From: Ruminococcus sp. YE71
Lineage (GTDB): Bacteria > Bacillota > Clostridia > Oscillospirales > Ruminococcaceae
Direction of reading: 5' to 3'
Assembly: GCF_900119155.1 (NCBI RefSeq)
Contig: NZ_FPIR01000022.1
Coordinates: 1 to 57,704, forward strand
DNA length: 57,704 nt
Shown piece by piece: positions 32,882-41,627 of the stretch (position 1 is the first letter of the stretch; the number at the start of each line of letters is the position of its first letter). The notes under the pieces are model-generated. The model was not told where the DNA came from. It saw nothing but the letters and a program-made list of their open reading frames with translations, and ran no database searches. A program made the translations under genes and the position numbers.

Positions 32882-35662
32882 TTGGCAAGGACAAAGAGAA
32901 GTCTGCTGAGCATATTCATGTGCGCACTGACGGTGTTCATCATCTGTGCGGTGCAGCCCGTGAAGGCTTCGGCGGAGACAAATCCGAAGGCTGCGGACAA
33001 CAGCAGCGTGTGGCTCATCAAGAACTCGTTTCTTGAAGCTATGGACGACGGCGGATACATGAGGGTCTTTTACGCGGATCATAAGGTTTACGTCGAGTAC
33101 TACAGTCCGTCCTTCAAGCTGATGAGCAGAGATACCATCGAAATGGAACTGCCGATGTGGGGCGGTTTCTTCAAGGGCAGCGATGCCTACTATCTCTGTG
33201 AGGGTCAGGAAAACACCGACGAGAAGGACGATGCCGAAGTCATCAGGGTCATCAAGTACGACTTTGGCTGGAACAGGCTCGGTGCGGCTTCGATAACGGG
33301 CAACAAAGATCAGATATGGGGTTCTGATGTGCGTTATCCTTTCGACTACGGCTGCGTCGAGATGACCGAGTACAACGGCAAGCTGTTCATCACAACAGGG
33401 CATGAGGGGTATGTTGACCCCAACTACAATCAGGGGCATCAGGGCTACATGCTCATGATGGTGGACACCGACAGCATGACGGGCAAGATAATCGACGCCG
33501 ACCTGTGGCACTCCTTCGCCCAGTACATCAAAAACGACGGCACGGGGCTGTACATCTATCAGCAGAGCGAGGGTTCGCGCTGCACGACTCTCGACCGTTT
33601 CGACCTCGAAACGCTCATAAAGTGCGTCGAGAACGGCAAGATAAGCTACTTCTACAACAGCGAGATCTCCGACACCGAACAGGTATTCAAATACGGCGGC
33701 GTACAAACTTCCGCATGGGCTATCCCCTGCTACGCGACCGTCAACGACATGGCGCTGTCGGCGGACAACGTGCTGGGTATCGGCACCTCAATCGACCAGT
33801 CGAAGTACGAATCCTATGACAGCAACAGCACGCCTTACAACATCTACCTTACCGTCACCCCGAAAAACGAGGTGGGCAAGGGCAAGACTTCCGTAAAGTG
33901 GCTGACTTCCTACAGCAGCGGCGCAAAGCAGTTCACGGGCGTGTTCCTCACGAAGATAAGCGACGACCGTTTCCTCGTGACATGGGGCGAAAAGAACACC
34001 TCCAAGACCCCTGCCGACGTCAATGACCCGCTCTCGGGGAACGTTCTGCACTATCTGTTCATTGACGGCAGCGGCAACAAGCTCAGCAGCGAATATACCG
34101 CCCGTGCGTCGATCTCCGATTGCAGACCGACCGTCAGCGGCGGAAAGGCTGTGTTCTACACATCGAACGGCTCGTCTCTCGATTTCTACGGCATCGACGT
34201 GAACAGCGGCGCTTCCTCGAAGAAGGTCTACCGCATCGCAGGCGACAGCGCGACGTGGGAGTGCAAGGACGGTGTGCTGACCATCTCGGGCACGGGCAGC
34301 CTTTATGCCTGCGACACCGAGAATGTCTACTGGAGCGGCACCCTGTTCAGCCCGCTCGCGGATGTGGTGACAAAAGTTGTGGTAAAGTCTGGCATCACCG
34401 ACATCCCCGCATACGAATTCGCTTACCTGACCGAGCTCAAGACCGTTGTTATCGAGCCTGGGGTAAAGACCATCGGCAAGCGCGCGTTCTCGAATATACA
34501 TGACCTCGAAAGGGTCTACATCCCGAAGAGCGTGACCTCGATAGGCGAGGACATCGTCTGGACAGGCTGGTACTGGACAGGCAGCGGCGACCACGTTTAC
34601 AGCGCGGCCATCTGCACGAACTACGGTTCGGCGGCTTATAAGTACGCCGAAAAGTACAGCATAAAGTACCTGCTCGACCTGGCAGACGCGGAGATAAGCG
34701 GCATCAGTTCGAGCTACAGTGCAACGGGTTCGGCTATCGTTCCGAACATCACTGTAAAGCTCGGCGGAAAGACCCTCACGAAGGGCACGGACTACACCGT
34801 CACCTGCAAGAACAACGTGAACGCAGGCACGGCGACACTCACGATAACGGGTACGGAAAACTACAAGGGTTACTTCGGCACCAGGTCGGCGAACTTCAAC
34901 ATCAGGAATCCGCAGAAGAGCATATCGAAGTGTACCGTGACTCTCTCGGGCACCAGCTTTGAATACACGGGCAGCCCGATAAAGCCTGCCGTTACCGTCA
35001 AGGACGGCACCAAAACGCTGAAGGAGAACACCGATTACAGCGTCAGCTACGTCAACAACGTGAACGCAGGCACGGCTTACGTTTACATCGGCGGAAAAGG
35101 CGACTACAATGACGTTGTTTCAAAGAGCTTCACCATCACTCCGCCCACCGACATCGCAAAGGCAGAGATAACCCATCCGAAGTCGGTCTATTGGTACGAG
35201 GGCAAGGCGGTCGAGCCCGAACCCATTGTCAAGCTCGGCGGAAAGACCCTCACGAAGGGTACAGACTACACCGTCACCTACCGAAACAACAGCACCACAG
35301 GCAAGGCGTACTTCGCGGTCAAGGGCATCGGGAACTACACGGGCAGACAGGTGGTCTACTACAAGATAGCTCCCGGAGTACAGACCATCACCGACCTGAG
35401 ATCCTTCACGGCACAGAAGATCGTCATCACATGGAAGAAGGACAAGAGGGCTACGGGCTATCAGTTCCAGATCTCCGCAGACCCGACCTTCAAGACGGGC
35501 GTGACCACCCACGTCGCACAGACCAGCGACACCATCTCCCGTCAGTGCATAAAGCTCAAATCGGGTACGACCTACTATTTCAGACTGCGTGCGTACAAGA
35601 TGATCGACGGGGCAAGATGCTACGGTCCCTACACCGAAGTACAGTCCTGCACGGCTAAATAA
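32882..35662 (+). CDS. Large secreted protein: propeller-like domain, LRR_5, three Ig-like repeats and FN3
   Basis: A 926-residue exported protein. Residues 1-31 are a signal peptide ending in VKASAE. Residues about 35-440 look like a beta-propeller (recurring acidic-aromatic strands, no known motif). Residues about 498-560 hold a BspA-type leucine-rich repeat (LTELKTVVIEPGVKTIGKRA). Three units of about 78 residues follow, each with GxxDYxVxxxNNxxxGxA (about 604-833); an FN3-like domain with ITWKKDKRATGYQFQIS ends the chain. A TTG start at 32882 is used, with TAGGGGG eight bases upstream. No anchor motif, so probably secreted or cell-wall associated. It stands alone between its promoter and terminator. 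Confidence 0.85.
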   Translation: MARTKRSLLSIFMCALTVFIICAVQPVKASAETNPKAADNSSVWLIKNSFLEAMDDGGYMRVFYADHKVYVEYYSPSFKLMSRDTIEMELPMWGGFFKGSDAYYLCEGQENTDEKDDAEVIRVIKYDFGWNRLGAASITGNKDQIWGSDVRYPFDYGCVEMTEYNGKLFITTGHEGYVDPNYNQGHQGYMLMMVDTDSMTGKIIDADLWHSFAQYIKNDGTGLYIYQQSEGSRCTTLDRFDLETLIKCVENGKISYFYNSEISDTEQVFKYGGVQTSAWAIPCYATVNDMALSADNVLGIGTSIDQSKYESYDSNSTPYNIYLTVTPKNEVGKGKTSVKWLTSYSSGAKQFTGVFLTKISDDRFLVTWGEKNTSKTPADVNDPLSGNVLHYLFIDGSGNKLSSEYTARASISDCRPTVSGGKAVFYTSNGSSLDFYGIDVNSGASSKKVYRIAGDSATWECKDGVLTISGTGSLYACDTENVYWSGTLFSPLADVVTKVVVKSGITDIPAYEFAYLTELKTVVIEPGVKTIGKRAFSNIHDLERVYIPKSVTSIGEDIVWTGWYWTGSGDHVYSAAICTNYGSAAYKYAEKYSIKYLLDLADAEISGISSSYSATGSAIVPNITVKLGGKTLTKGTDYTVTCKNNVNAGTATLTITGTENYKGYFGTRSANFNIRNPQKSISKCTVTLSGTSFEYTGSPIKPAVTVKDGTKTLKENTDYSVSYVNNVNAGTAYVYIGGKGDYNDVVSKSFTITPPTDIAKAEITHPKSVYWYEGKAVEPEPIVKLGGKTLTKGTDYTVTYRNNSTTGKAYFAVKGIGNYTGRQVVYYKIAPGVQTITDLRSFTAQKIVITWKKDKRATGYQFQISADPTFKTGVTTHVAQTSDTISRQCIKLKSGTTYYFRLRAYKMIDGARCYGPYTEVQSCTAK

Positions 35663-35676
35663 TACGCTTGTTTTCA

Positions 35677-35709
35677 GAGCCTGCTCACCCCGAGCAGGCT
35701 CGTTTTTTC
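35677..35709 (+). terminator. Terminator of the large secreted protein
   Basis: GAGCCTGCTC pairs with GAGCAGGCTC around five bases, then G and six T residues. Confidence 0.9.
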
Positions 35710-35779
35710 GCATACGGATGCATAACGCCCGAAAATGCGGAAAATATGCGGTTTTGACAAAAAAAATCTCGGAAAAACC

Positions 35780-35808
35780 TTGCAATTAGTGAAAAAAAGT
35801 GATATAAT
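35780..35808 (+). promoter_or_regulatory. Distal promoter P1 of the arginine cluster
   Basis: TTGCAA (35780-35785), 17-bp spacer, TATAAT (35803-35808). A TGCAG-ATAT-TTGCA element (35816-35829) lies at the expected start site; it fits the spacing of an ARG box (two half-sites, 4-base centre) but not its usual TGAAT half-site. Confidence 0.6.
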
Positions 35809-35856
35809 TGAAGTATGCAGATATTTGCAGGAGACCCATTATACGGTTTCTGCACC

Positions 35857-35872
35857 GAATATGCGCATATTC
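35857..35872. promoter_or_regulatory. Perfect 16-bp palindrome in the argG leader
   Basis: GAATATGCGCATATTC is its own reverse complement. It lies between the two argG promoters, among several TGCA repeats (35816-35925). An arginine repressor (ArgR) site is a reasonable guess from position. Confidence 0.5.
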
Positions 35873-35936
35873 CAGGTGATTATGCAGGTTTTGCACGGAA
35901 TTTTTGCATATTTTATTAAATTTTGTGCAAAAAGGG

Positions 35937-35964
35937 TTGACAAACCGAAAAAACGGTGTATAAT
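35937..35964 (+). promoter_or_regulatory. Proximal promoter P2 of the arginine cluster
   Basis: TTGACA (35937-35942), 16-bp spacer, TATAAT (35959-35964), about 58 bases before the argG start codon. Confidence 0.82.
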
Positions 35965-36022
35965 AGTTTATATAAACGCATTATCTGCAAAACTTATTAC
36001 TTGTTTACTGGAGGAATCACCA

Positions 36023-37249
36023 ATGGCTAAGGAGATCAAAAAGGTTGTTTTGGCATATTCGGGCGGACTTGATACATCTATCATCATTCCGTGGCTCAAG
36101 GAGAATTACAATAACTGCGAAGTAATCGCTGTTTCGGGCGACGTAGGACAGGGCACCGAGCTCGACGGTCTTGAGGAAAAGGCTATCAAGACAGGCGCTT
36201 CCAAGCTCTACATCGAGGACCTCAAGAAGGAGTTCATCGAGGAGTACGTTTATCCTACCGTTCAGGCAGGCGCTGTTTACGAGAACAGATACCTGCTCGG
36301 CACTTCCTTCGCTCGTCCGATCATCGCTAAGAGGATCGCCGAGATCGCTATCGCTGAGGGCGCTGACGCTATCTGCCACGGCTGCACAGGCAAGGGCAAC
36401 GACCAGGTAAGATTCGAGCTCGCTATCAAGAGATACGCTCCCGATATGGAGATCATCGCTCCCTGGAGGATCTGGGATCTCAAGAGCCGTGAGCAGGAGA
36501 TCGAGTACGCTGAGGCTCACAACATTCCTCTGAAGATAAACAGAGAGACCAACTACTCGAAGGATAAGAACCTGTGGCACCTCTCGCACGAGGGTCTCGA
36601 CCTTGAGGATCCCGCAAACGAGCCGCAGTACGAGAAGCCGGGCTTCCTTGAGCTGGGCGTTTCCCCGATCCAGGCTCCCGACAAGCCCACTTACGTTACC
36701 ATCCACTTCGAGAAGGGTATCCCCACTTCCGTTGACGGCGTTGAGCTGGACGGTCCCGCACTCGTAGCTAAGCTCAACGAGCTGGGCGGCGCTAACGGCA
36801 TCGGTCTCGCAGACCTCGTAGAGAACAGACTCGTAGGCATGAAGAGCCGCGGCGTTTATGAGACTCCCGGCGGAACTATCCTCTATCACGCTCACGACGT
36901 TCTTGAGACCATCACCCTCGACAAGGAGACCGCACGCATCAAGCAGTACCTCTCCATCAAGTTCGCAGACGTTGTTTACAACGGTCAGTGGTACACTCCC
37001 CTCCGTGAGGCTATGAGCGCATTTGTTACCGAGACCCAGAAGACTGTTACCGGCGACGTTAAGCTCAAGCTCTACAAGGGCAACATCATCAACGCAGGCG
37101 TTACTTCGCCGTACACTCTGTACGATGAAGAGGTAGCGACCTTCGACGAGGATAACGTATACAACCAGGCAGATTCCGCAGGATTCATCAATCTGTTCGG
37201 TCTGCCGATAAAGGTAAGAGCCAAGCTCGAACAGAAGCGCGGCAACTGA
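36023..37249 (+). CDS. argG: Argininosuccinate synthase
   Basis: A 408-residue enzyme joining citrulline and aspartate with ATP, the seventh step of arginine synthesis. The N-terminus [20 protein letters not shown] holds the P-loop [22 protein letters not shown] is the citrulline/aspartate site. The ATG at 36023 has GGAGG seven bases upstream; the frame is open far upstream, but that part has promoter sequence in it. Codon use is strongly biased, as for a highly expressed gene. It is the first gene of the arginine cluster, behind two promoters. Confidence 0.97.
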   Translation: MAKEIKKVVLAYSGGLDTSIIIPWLKENYNNCEVIAVSGDVGQGTELDGLEEKAIKTGASKLYIEDLKKEFIEEYVYPTVQAGAVYENRYLLGTSFARPIIAKRIAEIAIAEGADAICHGCTGKGNDQVRFELAIKRYAPDMEIIAPWRIWDLKSREQEIEYAEAHNIPLKINRETNYSKDKNLWHLSHEGLDLEDPANEPQYEKPGFLELGVSPIQAPDKPTYVTIHFEKGIPTSVDGVELDGPALVAKLNELGGANGIGLADLVENRLVGMKSRGVYETPGGTILYHAHDVLETITLDKETARIKQYLSIKFADVVYNGQWYTPLREAMSAFVTETQKTVTGDVKLKLYKGNIINAGVTSPYTLYDEEVATFDEDNVYNQADSAGFINLFGLPIKVRAKLEQKRGN

Positions 37250-37274
37250 GCTTTCCGCACAAGGAGGTGCTGAT

Positions 37275-37715
37275 ATGGCTGATAAGAATGACGGTATTTT
37301 CGAGCCTGCACTGGAGAAAAAGGTCGAGATCTCATATGACAGCCTCCCTAATTCGACCTTCGAGGACGTTAACCTCGGAGGGGCAAGTTTCAATAACGTA
37401 AGCCTGAAACGCTCGGTATTCAACGACGTGAATATGGACGACACACAGTTCAACGACGTGAGTCTGAAAAACGGCAAGTTCACCGACATCTACATGGTGA
37501 ACACGGGCTTTCTCGGCGTGAATCTTTCGGGTTCGCGCTTCGGATGTTCGATAATGAACAACGTTGAATTCAAGAACCCCGATCTGAAAAACTCGCAGTT
37601 CGTTCACTGCGACCTTTCAAACGTCGAGATAAACGACTGCAAGATCGACGGCATGAAGATCAACGGGATAGACATCGCAAAACTGCTGGAACAGCATAAG
37701 AGCGATAAAGAATAA
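37275..37715 (+). CDS. Pentapeptide-repeat protein
   Basis: A 146-residue protein. From residue about 28 it shows pentapeptide-like repeats with a hydrophobic centre: STFED VNLGG ASFNN VSLKR SVFND VNMDD TQFND VSLKN, continuing to about residue 125. Such repeats fold into a right-handed quadrilateral helix. No functional partner is known for this type. It lies 25 bases after argG and 61 bases before argH, in the same direction behind GGAGG. Confidence 0.82.
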   Translation: MADKNDGIFEPALEKKVEISYDSLPNSTFEDVNLGGASFNNVSLKRSVFNDVNMDDTQFNDVSLKNGKFTDIYMVNTGFLGVNLSGSRFGCSIMNNVEFKNPDLKNSQFVHCDLSNVEINDCKIDGMKINGIDIAKLLEQHKSDKE

Positions 37716-37776
37716 TTGCGCTGCGGCGGGGGACGCACTTCCGCCGCTTAGCGTTTTTCTGACAGGAGAAAAAATT

Positions 37777-39162
37777 ATGGCAAACATGATGTGGGCAGGA
37801 CGCTTCACAAAGCAGATAGACGAGAGAGTCAACGATTTCAACTCCTCGATCAAGTTCGATTCGAGAATGTATAAGAGCGATATCGAAGGCTCGATAGCTC
37901 ATGCTACCATGCTCGGCGAGTGCGGTATCATCGACAAGAGCGAGAGCGAGAAGATAATCGAGGGTCTCAAAGGCATACTGGCAGACATCGAAAGCGGTGC
38001 GCTCGAATTCGACCCGACCGCTGAGGATATCCATATGTTCAACGAGAGCGAGCTTACCAAGCGTCTCGGCGACACGGGCAAGAGACTTCACACCTCCCGT
38101 TCGAGAAACGATCAGGTGGCACTCGACATCAGACTCCACCTCAGAGATGAAGTCAGCGAGATAAAGGCGCTCACAAAGGAGCTTATCGGGACTATACTCA
38201 CCCTTGCAGAAGGCAACCTTGAAACGGTTATGCCGGGCTATACTCATATGCAGAGGGCTCAGCCGATAACTTTTGCTCACCATGTACTTGCTTACGCGCA
38301 GATGCTCATGCGCGACCTCGGCAGACTGGACGACACGGCAAAGAGAATGAACTACAATCCTCTCGGAAGCTGTGCGCTGGCAGGCACGACCTACCCAATC
38401 GACAGACAGAGAACAGCTGAACTTCTCGGTTTCGACGGCGTGTGCGAAAATTCCCTCGACGGCGTTTCGGACAGAGATTTCTGCATCGAGCTGGCTTCGG
38501 CGATATCCATCCTCATGATGCACCTTTCGAGATTCTCGGAAGAGATAATCATGTGGTGCTCGTGGGAGTTCAAGTTCGTTGAGCTCGACGACGCTTACGC
38601 TACAGGTTCGTCCATCATGCCCCAGAAGAAAAACCCCGACGTTACCGAGCTTATCAGAGGCAAGACGGGACGCGTTTACGGCGACCTCAACACCCTGCTC
38701 ACCATGATGAAGGGCATCCCCCTCGCATACAACAAGGATATGCAGGAGGACAAGGAAGCTGTCTTCGACGCGGTGGACACCGTTAAGCTCTGCCTCAGAA
38801 CGTTCATCCCGATGCTCGCTACCATGCGCGTTCTCCCCGAGAACATGAGAGCGGCGGCGGCTAAGGGCTTCATCAACGCTACCGACTGCGCGGATTACCT
38901 CGTAAAGAAGGGTATGCCGTTCAGGGACGCTTACAAGGCGACAGGCACGCTCGTTCACGTATGCATCGAAAAGGGCGTGACCCTCGAAACTCTTCCCATC
39001 GAAGAGTACAAGGCGGTCTGCGACACCTTCGATACCGACGTTTACGACGCGATAAGCCTTGAGACCTGCGTTATGCAGAGAAAGAGCGAGGGCGGACCTG
39101 CTCCCGACGCGGTAAAGGTACAGCTTGCTCATCTGAAGGAGAAGCTCGGTGAGATCGGATAA
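37777..39162 (+). CDS. argH: Argininosuccinate lyase
   Basis: A 461-residue enzyme of the fumarase/aspartase superfamily, the last step of arginine synthesis. MWAGRFTKQIDERVNDFNSS is the usual start, LHTSRSRNDQVALDIRL a substrate loop, TVMPGYTHMQRAQPITFAHH the second signature, and GSSIMPQKKNPD the superfamily signature with the catalytic serine loop. The start codon follows GGAG. Its last bases overlap the next gene by 14. Confidence 0.97.
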   Translation: MANMMWAGRFTKQIDERVNDFNSSIKFDSRMYKSDIEGSIAHATMLGECGIIDKSESEKIIEGLKGILADIESGALEFDPTAEDIHMFNESELTKRLGDTGKRLHTSRSRNDQVALDIRLHLRDEVSEIKALTKELIGTILTLAEGNLETVMPGYTHMQRAQPITFAHHVLAYAQMLMRDLGRLDDTAKRMNYNPLGSCALAGTTYPIDRQRTAELLGFDGVCENSLDGVSDRDFCIELASAISILMMHLSRFSEEIIMWCSWEFKFVELDDAYATGSSIMPQKKNPDVTELIRGKTGRVYGDLNTLLTMMKGIPLAYNKDMQEDKEAVFDAVDTVKLCLRTFIPMLATMRVLPENMRAAAAKGFINATDCADYLVKKGMPFRDAYKATGTLVHVCIEKGVTLETLPIEEYKAVCDTFDTDVYDAISLETCVMQRKSEGGPAPDAVKVQLAHLKEKLGEIG

Positions 39163-39613
39163 AACAGACGATAAACCGCTGAAGTCGTATCAGAGGGCGC
39201 TGATATATCTGGCAGTCTGGCTCATTCCCGTTGTGGGACTGAAACTGCTGTTCGATAACGTTCTCGGCTCGCTGATACTGCACATCGCCTACGCGATGAT
39301 GCTGCTCCCCGCTGTCACCCTTACGGTCAGCTTCATCTACTCGAAACGCGGCGGACTGAATCCGTGGCTTCCCTGCTATATGGGGGCGGCGGTGCTGGTG
39401 CTGTATTTCGGGTTCGGGTTCAGATCGCTGAGCCCCGACTTCATCGTCACGAACCTTGTGTGCGGATTCTTCGGTTTCGCGCTGGGGAACGTGTTCAGGG
39501 ATGAGGGCGCTTACAAGGCACAGTACGCAGTTGACCACGCGAAAAAGCTCGCGGAGGAAGAACGCGAGAGGAACTACAGATCCATCATCGACAACGGAAA
39601 AAAGAAAAAATGA
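39149..39613 (+). CDS. Small membrane protein with four hydrophobic segments
   Basis: A 154-residue protein from a GTG at 39149 that overlaps the argH end by 14 bases, behind AAGGAG seven bases upstream. Four hydrophobic segments (about residues 17-37, 40-62, 73-92 and 100-117) are followed by a charged, likely coiled tail (KKLAEEERERNYRS...KKKK). I recognise no family. Translational coupling to argH suggests it is co-expressed, but gives no clear role. Confidence 0.75.
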   Translation: MRSDKTDDKPLKSYQRALIYLAVWLIPVVGLKLLFDNVLGSLILHIAYAMMLLPAVTLTVSFIYSKRGGLNPWLPCYMGAAVLVLYFGFGFRSLSPDFIVTNLVCGFFGFALGNVFRDEGAYKAQYAVDHAKKLAEEERERNYRSIIDNGKKKK

Positions 39614-39667
39614 CAACGGGAAAAGCTCCGGTGTAAAATAAGTTATATACGAAAGAAATGATATAAA

Positions 39668-40612
39668 ATGAAGACTAAAGTATTCATCGACGGAAGCGCA
39701 GGCACTACGGGTCTGCAAATATTCGAGCGTCTCGGAAAGAGGGACGACATCGAGATCATCACACTCTCGGACGAGATGCGCAAGGACACCGAGGCAAGAC
39801 GCGAGGCGATAAACGCATCGGACGTTACCTTCCTGTGTCTGCCCGACGCGGCGGCTGTCGAGGCTGTTTCGCTTGCAGGTGACAAGGTACGCATCATCGA
39901 CGCTTCCACCGCTCACAGGACCAACCCCGCCTGGGACTACGGTTTCCCCGAGCTGAGCGCGGCTCACCGTGAGGCTATCGCAAAGTCGAAGAGGGTCGCA
40001 AACCCAGGATGCTACGCGAGCGGTTTCATCAGCCTTGTTTACCCGCTGATGAAGGCAGGAGTCCTGCCTGAGGATTATCCGCTCACCGCACACGCGGTCT
40101 CGGGCTACAGCGGCGGCGGAAAAAAGATGATCGCTGCGCTTGAAGGCGCGGACAAGTCCAAAGAAATGTACTCACCAAGACAGTACGCGCTTACTCAGTC
40201 CCACAAGCACCTGCCCGAGATGCAGAAGGTGTGCGGTCTGAAATACAAGCCGATGTTCAACCCCATCGTTGACGATTACTACGCAGGTATGGTGGTGAGC
40301 GTGCCGCTGGTAACAAGGGCACTCGGAAAAGCCTACTCACCTGCCGATATCCACGAGATACTCTCTGCTCACTACGAGGGTCAGAGATTCGTTAAGGTAA
40401 TGGAGCTCGGCGGCAAGGACACCCTGCCCGACGGTTTCCTCGCTGCAAATACCCTCGAAGGCACCAACGATATGCAGCTCTTCGTGTTCGGCAGTGACGA
40501 ACAGATACTCCTCTGCTCGCGCCTCGACAACCTGGGCAAAGGCGCTTCGGGAGCGGCTGTCCAGAACATGAACATCATGCTCGGACTCGATGAAACAACA
40601 AGTCTGATCTAA
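39668..40612 (+). CDS. argC: N-acetyl-gamma-glutamyl-phosphate reductase (short, type 2)
   Basis: A 314-residue NADPH-dependent reductase, third step of arginine synthesis. KVFIDGSAGTTGLQIFERL is the nucleotide-binding start, and the catalytic cysteine is in ANPGCYASGF (C115). Length and the start DGSAGTTG match the shorter type 2 ArgC rather than the approximately 345-residue type. The gene starts behind GAAAGAAATGATATAAA. A dispersed repeat follows 46 bases after its stop. Confidence 0.95.
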   Translation: MKTKVFIDGSAGTTGLQIFERLGKRDDIEIITLSDEMRKDTEARREAINASDVTFLCLPDAAAVEAVSLAGDKVRIIDASTAHRTNPAWDYGFPELSAAHREAIAKSKRVANPGCYASGFISLVYPLMKAGVLPEDYPLTAHAVSGYSGGGKKMIAALEGADKSKEMYSPRQYALTQSHKHLPEMQKVCGLKYKPMFNPIVDDYYAGMVVSVPLVTRALGKAYSPADIHEILSAHYEGQRFVKVMELGGKDTLPDGFLAANTLEGTNDMQLFVFGSDEQILLCSRLDNLGKGASGAAVQNMNIMLGLDETTSLI

Positions 40613-40658
40613 CCCCGTCCGGTTGTGTTTTGCTTATCCTGTGCTCCCTGGGATTACA

Positions 40659-41071
40659 TGAGTGCGGGTTTAGCTGGGGGAAACCCGCCTTAGCTTCGCA
40701 CGTCCACCTTAGCTTCGCACGTCCACCTTAGTTTCGCACGGCTAGAAGAAAGGTTCTCCCCCAGACCCCCTTCCAAAGACTTTTAATATGTTATTCGTTT
40801 GATGCGGTCGGATAGATAGCTCCTTGACATTTCAAGAGATACCATCTTACAAAATCCGCAATTGAAGTGTAAACCACCATTGAACGTCTTTTTGGCAAGA
40901 GCGCACTAACGAGAAAAAGAATCACAATCTTCCCACCTAATACTACCTGCGGAAGAACCACCCACAAGCCAAAAAGTATTAAAAGTTTTAGTGAGGGGGT
41001 TTGGGGGAAGACCCTTTTTCAAAAGGGTCTCCCCCAAGCAAAAAGGTCTCCCCAAATAAAACCGGCACTCA
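40659..41071 (+). repeat. Copy A of the dispersed intergenic repeat (full, with inverted ends)
   Basis: The longest copy, 413 bp. The left end TGAGTGCGGGTTT.GCTGGGGGAAACC is matched in inverted form by the right end GGTCTCCCC.AATAAAACCGGCACTCA. Second inverted pairs lie inside: CCCCCTTCCAAAGACTTTTAATA and TATTAAAAGTTTTAGTGAGGGGG. A hairpin AGACCCTTTT/AAAAGGGTCT sits near the right end. Near the left end are nearly three copies of a 19-bp unit (CCTTAGCTTCGCACGTCCA). No open frame. It splits the arginine cluster between argC and 41170. Confidence 0.8.
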
Positions 41072-41169
41072 CACAAAGGATCCGGGAAGGCAGGACAAGC
41101 AATACACAACCGGAAAAGAAATAGAAAGAAAGCACTGTTCGGAAACATAAACGAAAGGATAAGTGTATT

Positions 41170-41562
41170 ATGAATATAAAGCGTATATGCGAGATCGCGG
41201 TCAAGGAAGCTAAAGAACTGTACGACACCGACCTTGACTATACCCCCGAGAGCATCGACAGGCTCGACAAGATGCTCGAAGCTGCGTCGCAGGAAACGCC
41301 GCTTTCGGAGCGAAGACGGCGAAGCATCGCAGTAGAATTCGGTTTTTATCTCGGCGAGACCATGCTGAAAAACGGCATGGCGGAAGCAGGCTGGGAGTGG
41401 AAAGGCGCCAAGGTCCCCATGATCGACCTCGAACTGGCTTCGGGCGTAAAGCTCAACCCCGTTGTGAAGGTTTACAGACGTCTGTGCAACGGCGAAGAGG
41501 ACGAAGTAAAGAGCTTCTACAACGTTGGTATCGCCATCACGAAGGGCGCATTCTACAAGTAA
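41170..41562 (+). CDS. Hypothetical protein
   Basis: A 130-residue soluble protein, start behind AAAGGA. The N-terminal half is helical and charged (ICEIAVKEAKELYDTDLDY, RLDKMLEAASQETPLSERRR), and the rest has GFYLGETMLKNGMAEAGWEW and VKVYRRLCNGEEDEVKSFY. I do not recognise a family. It lies between the repeat and argJ, 66 bases before argJ, so may be co-transcribed with it. Confidence 0.72.
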   Translation: MNIKRICEIAVKEAKELYDTDLDYTPESIDRLDKMLEAASQETPLSERRRRSIAVEFGFYLGETMLKNGMAEAGWEWKGAKVPMIDLELASGVKLNPVVKVYRRLCNGEEDEVKSFYNVGIAITKGAFYK

Positions 41563-41627
41563 GAGAGTCAGCGGTCTGTCAGGATCGCACAAGTGTACAA
41601 TTTTGTGTACTATAGGAGTAGGGTAAA

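Noticed and set aside
35809-36022. T-box leader before argG
   Set aside because: No T-box sequence (TGGNACCGCG-like) and no terminator/antiterminator pair could be found; the TGCA-rich region fits repressor sites better.
36023-37489. Long open frames on the opposite strand of argG, argH and argJ
   Set aside because: They mirror highly biased coding sequence of clear arginine enzymes and have no ribosome sites or recognisable motifs.
40659-41071. CRISPR array or tandem repeat locus
   Set aside because: The repeat has inverted ends and only a short three-unit tandem; there are no spacers between equal repeats.
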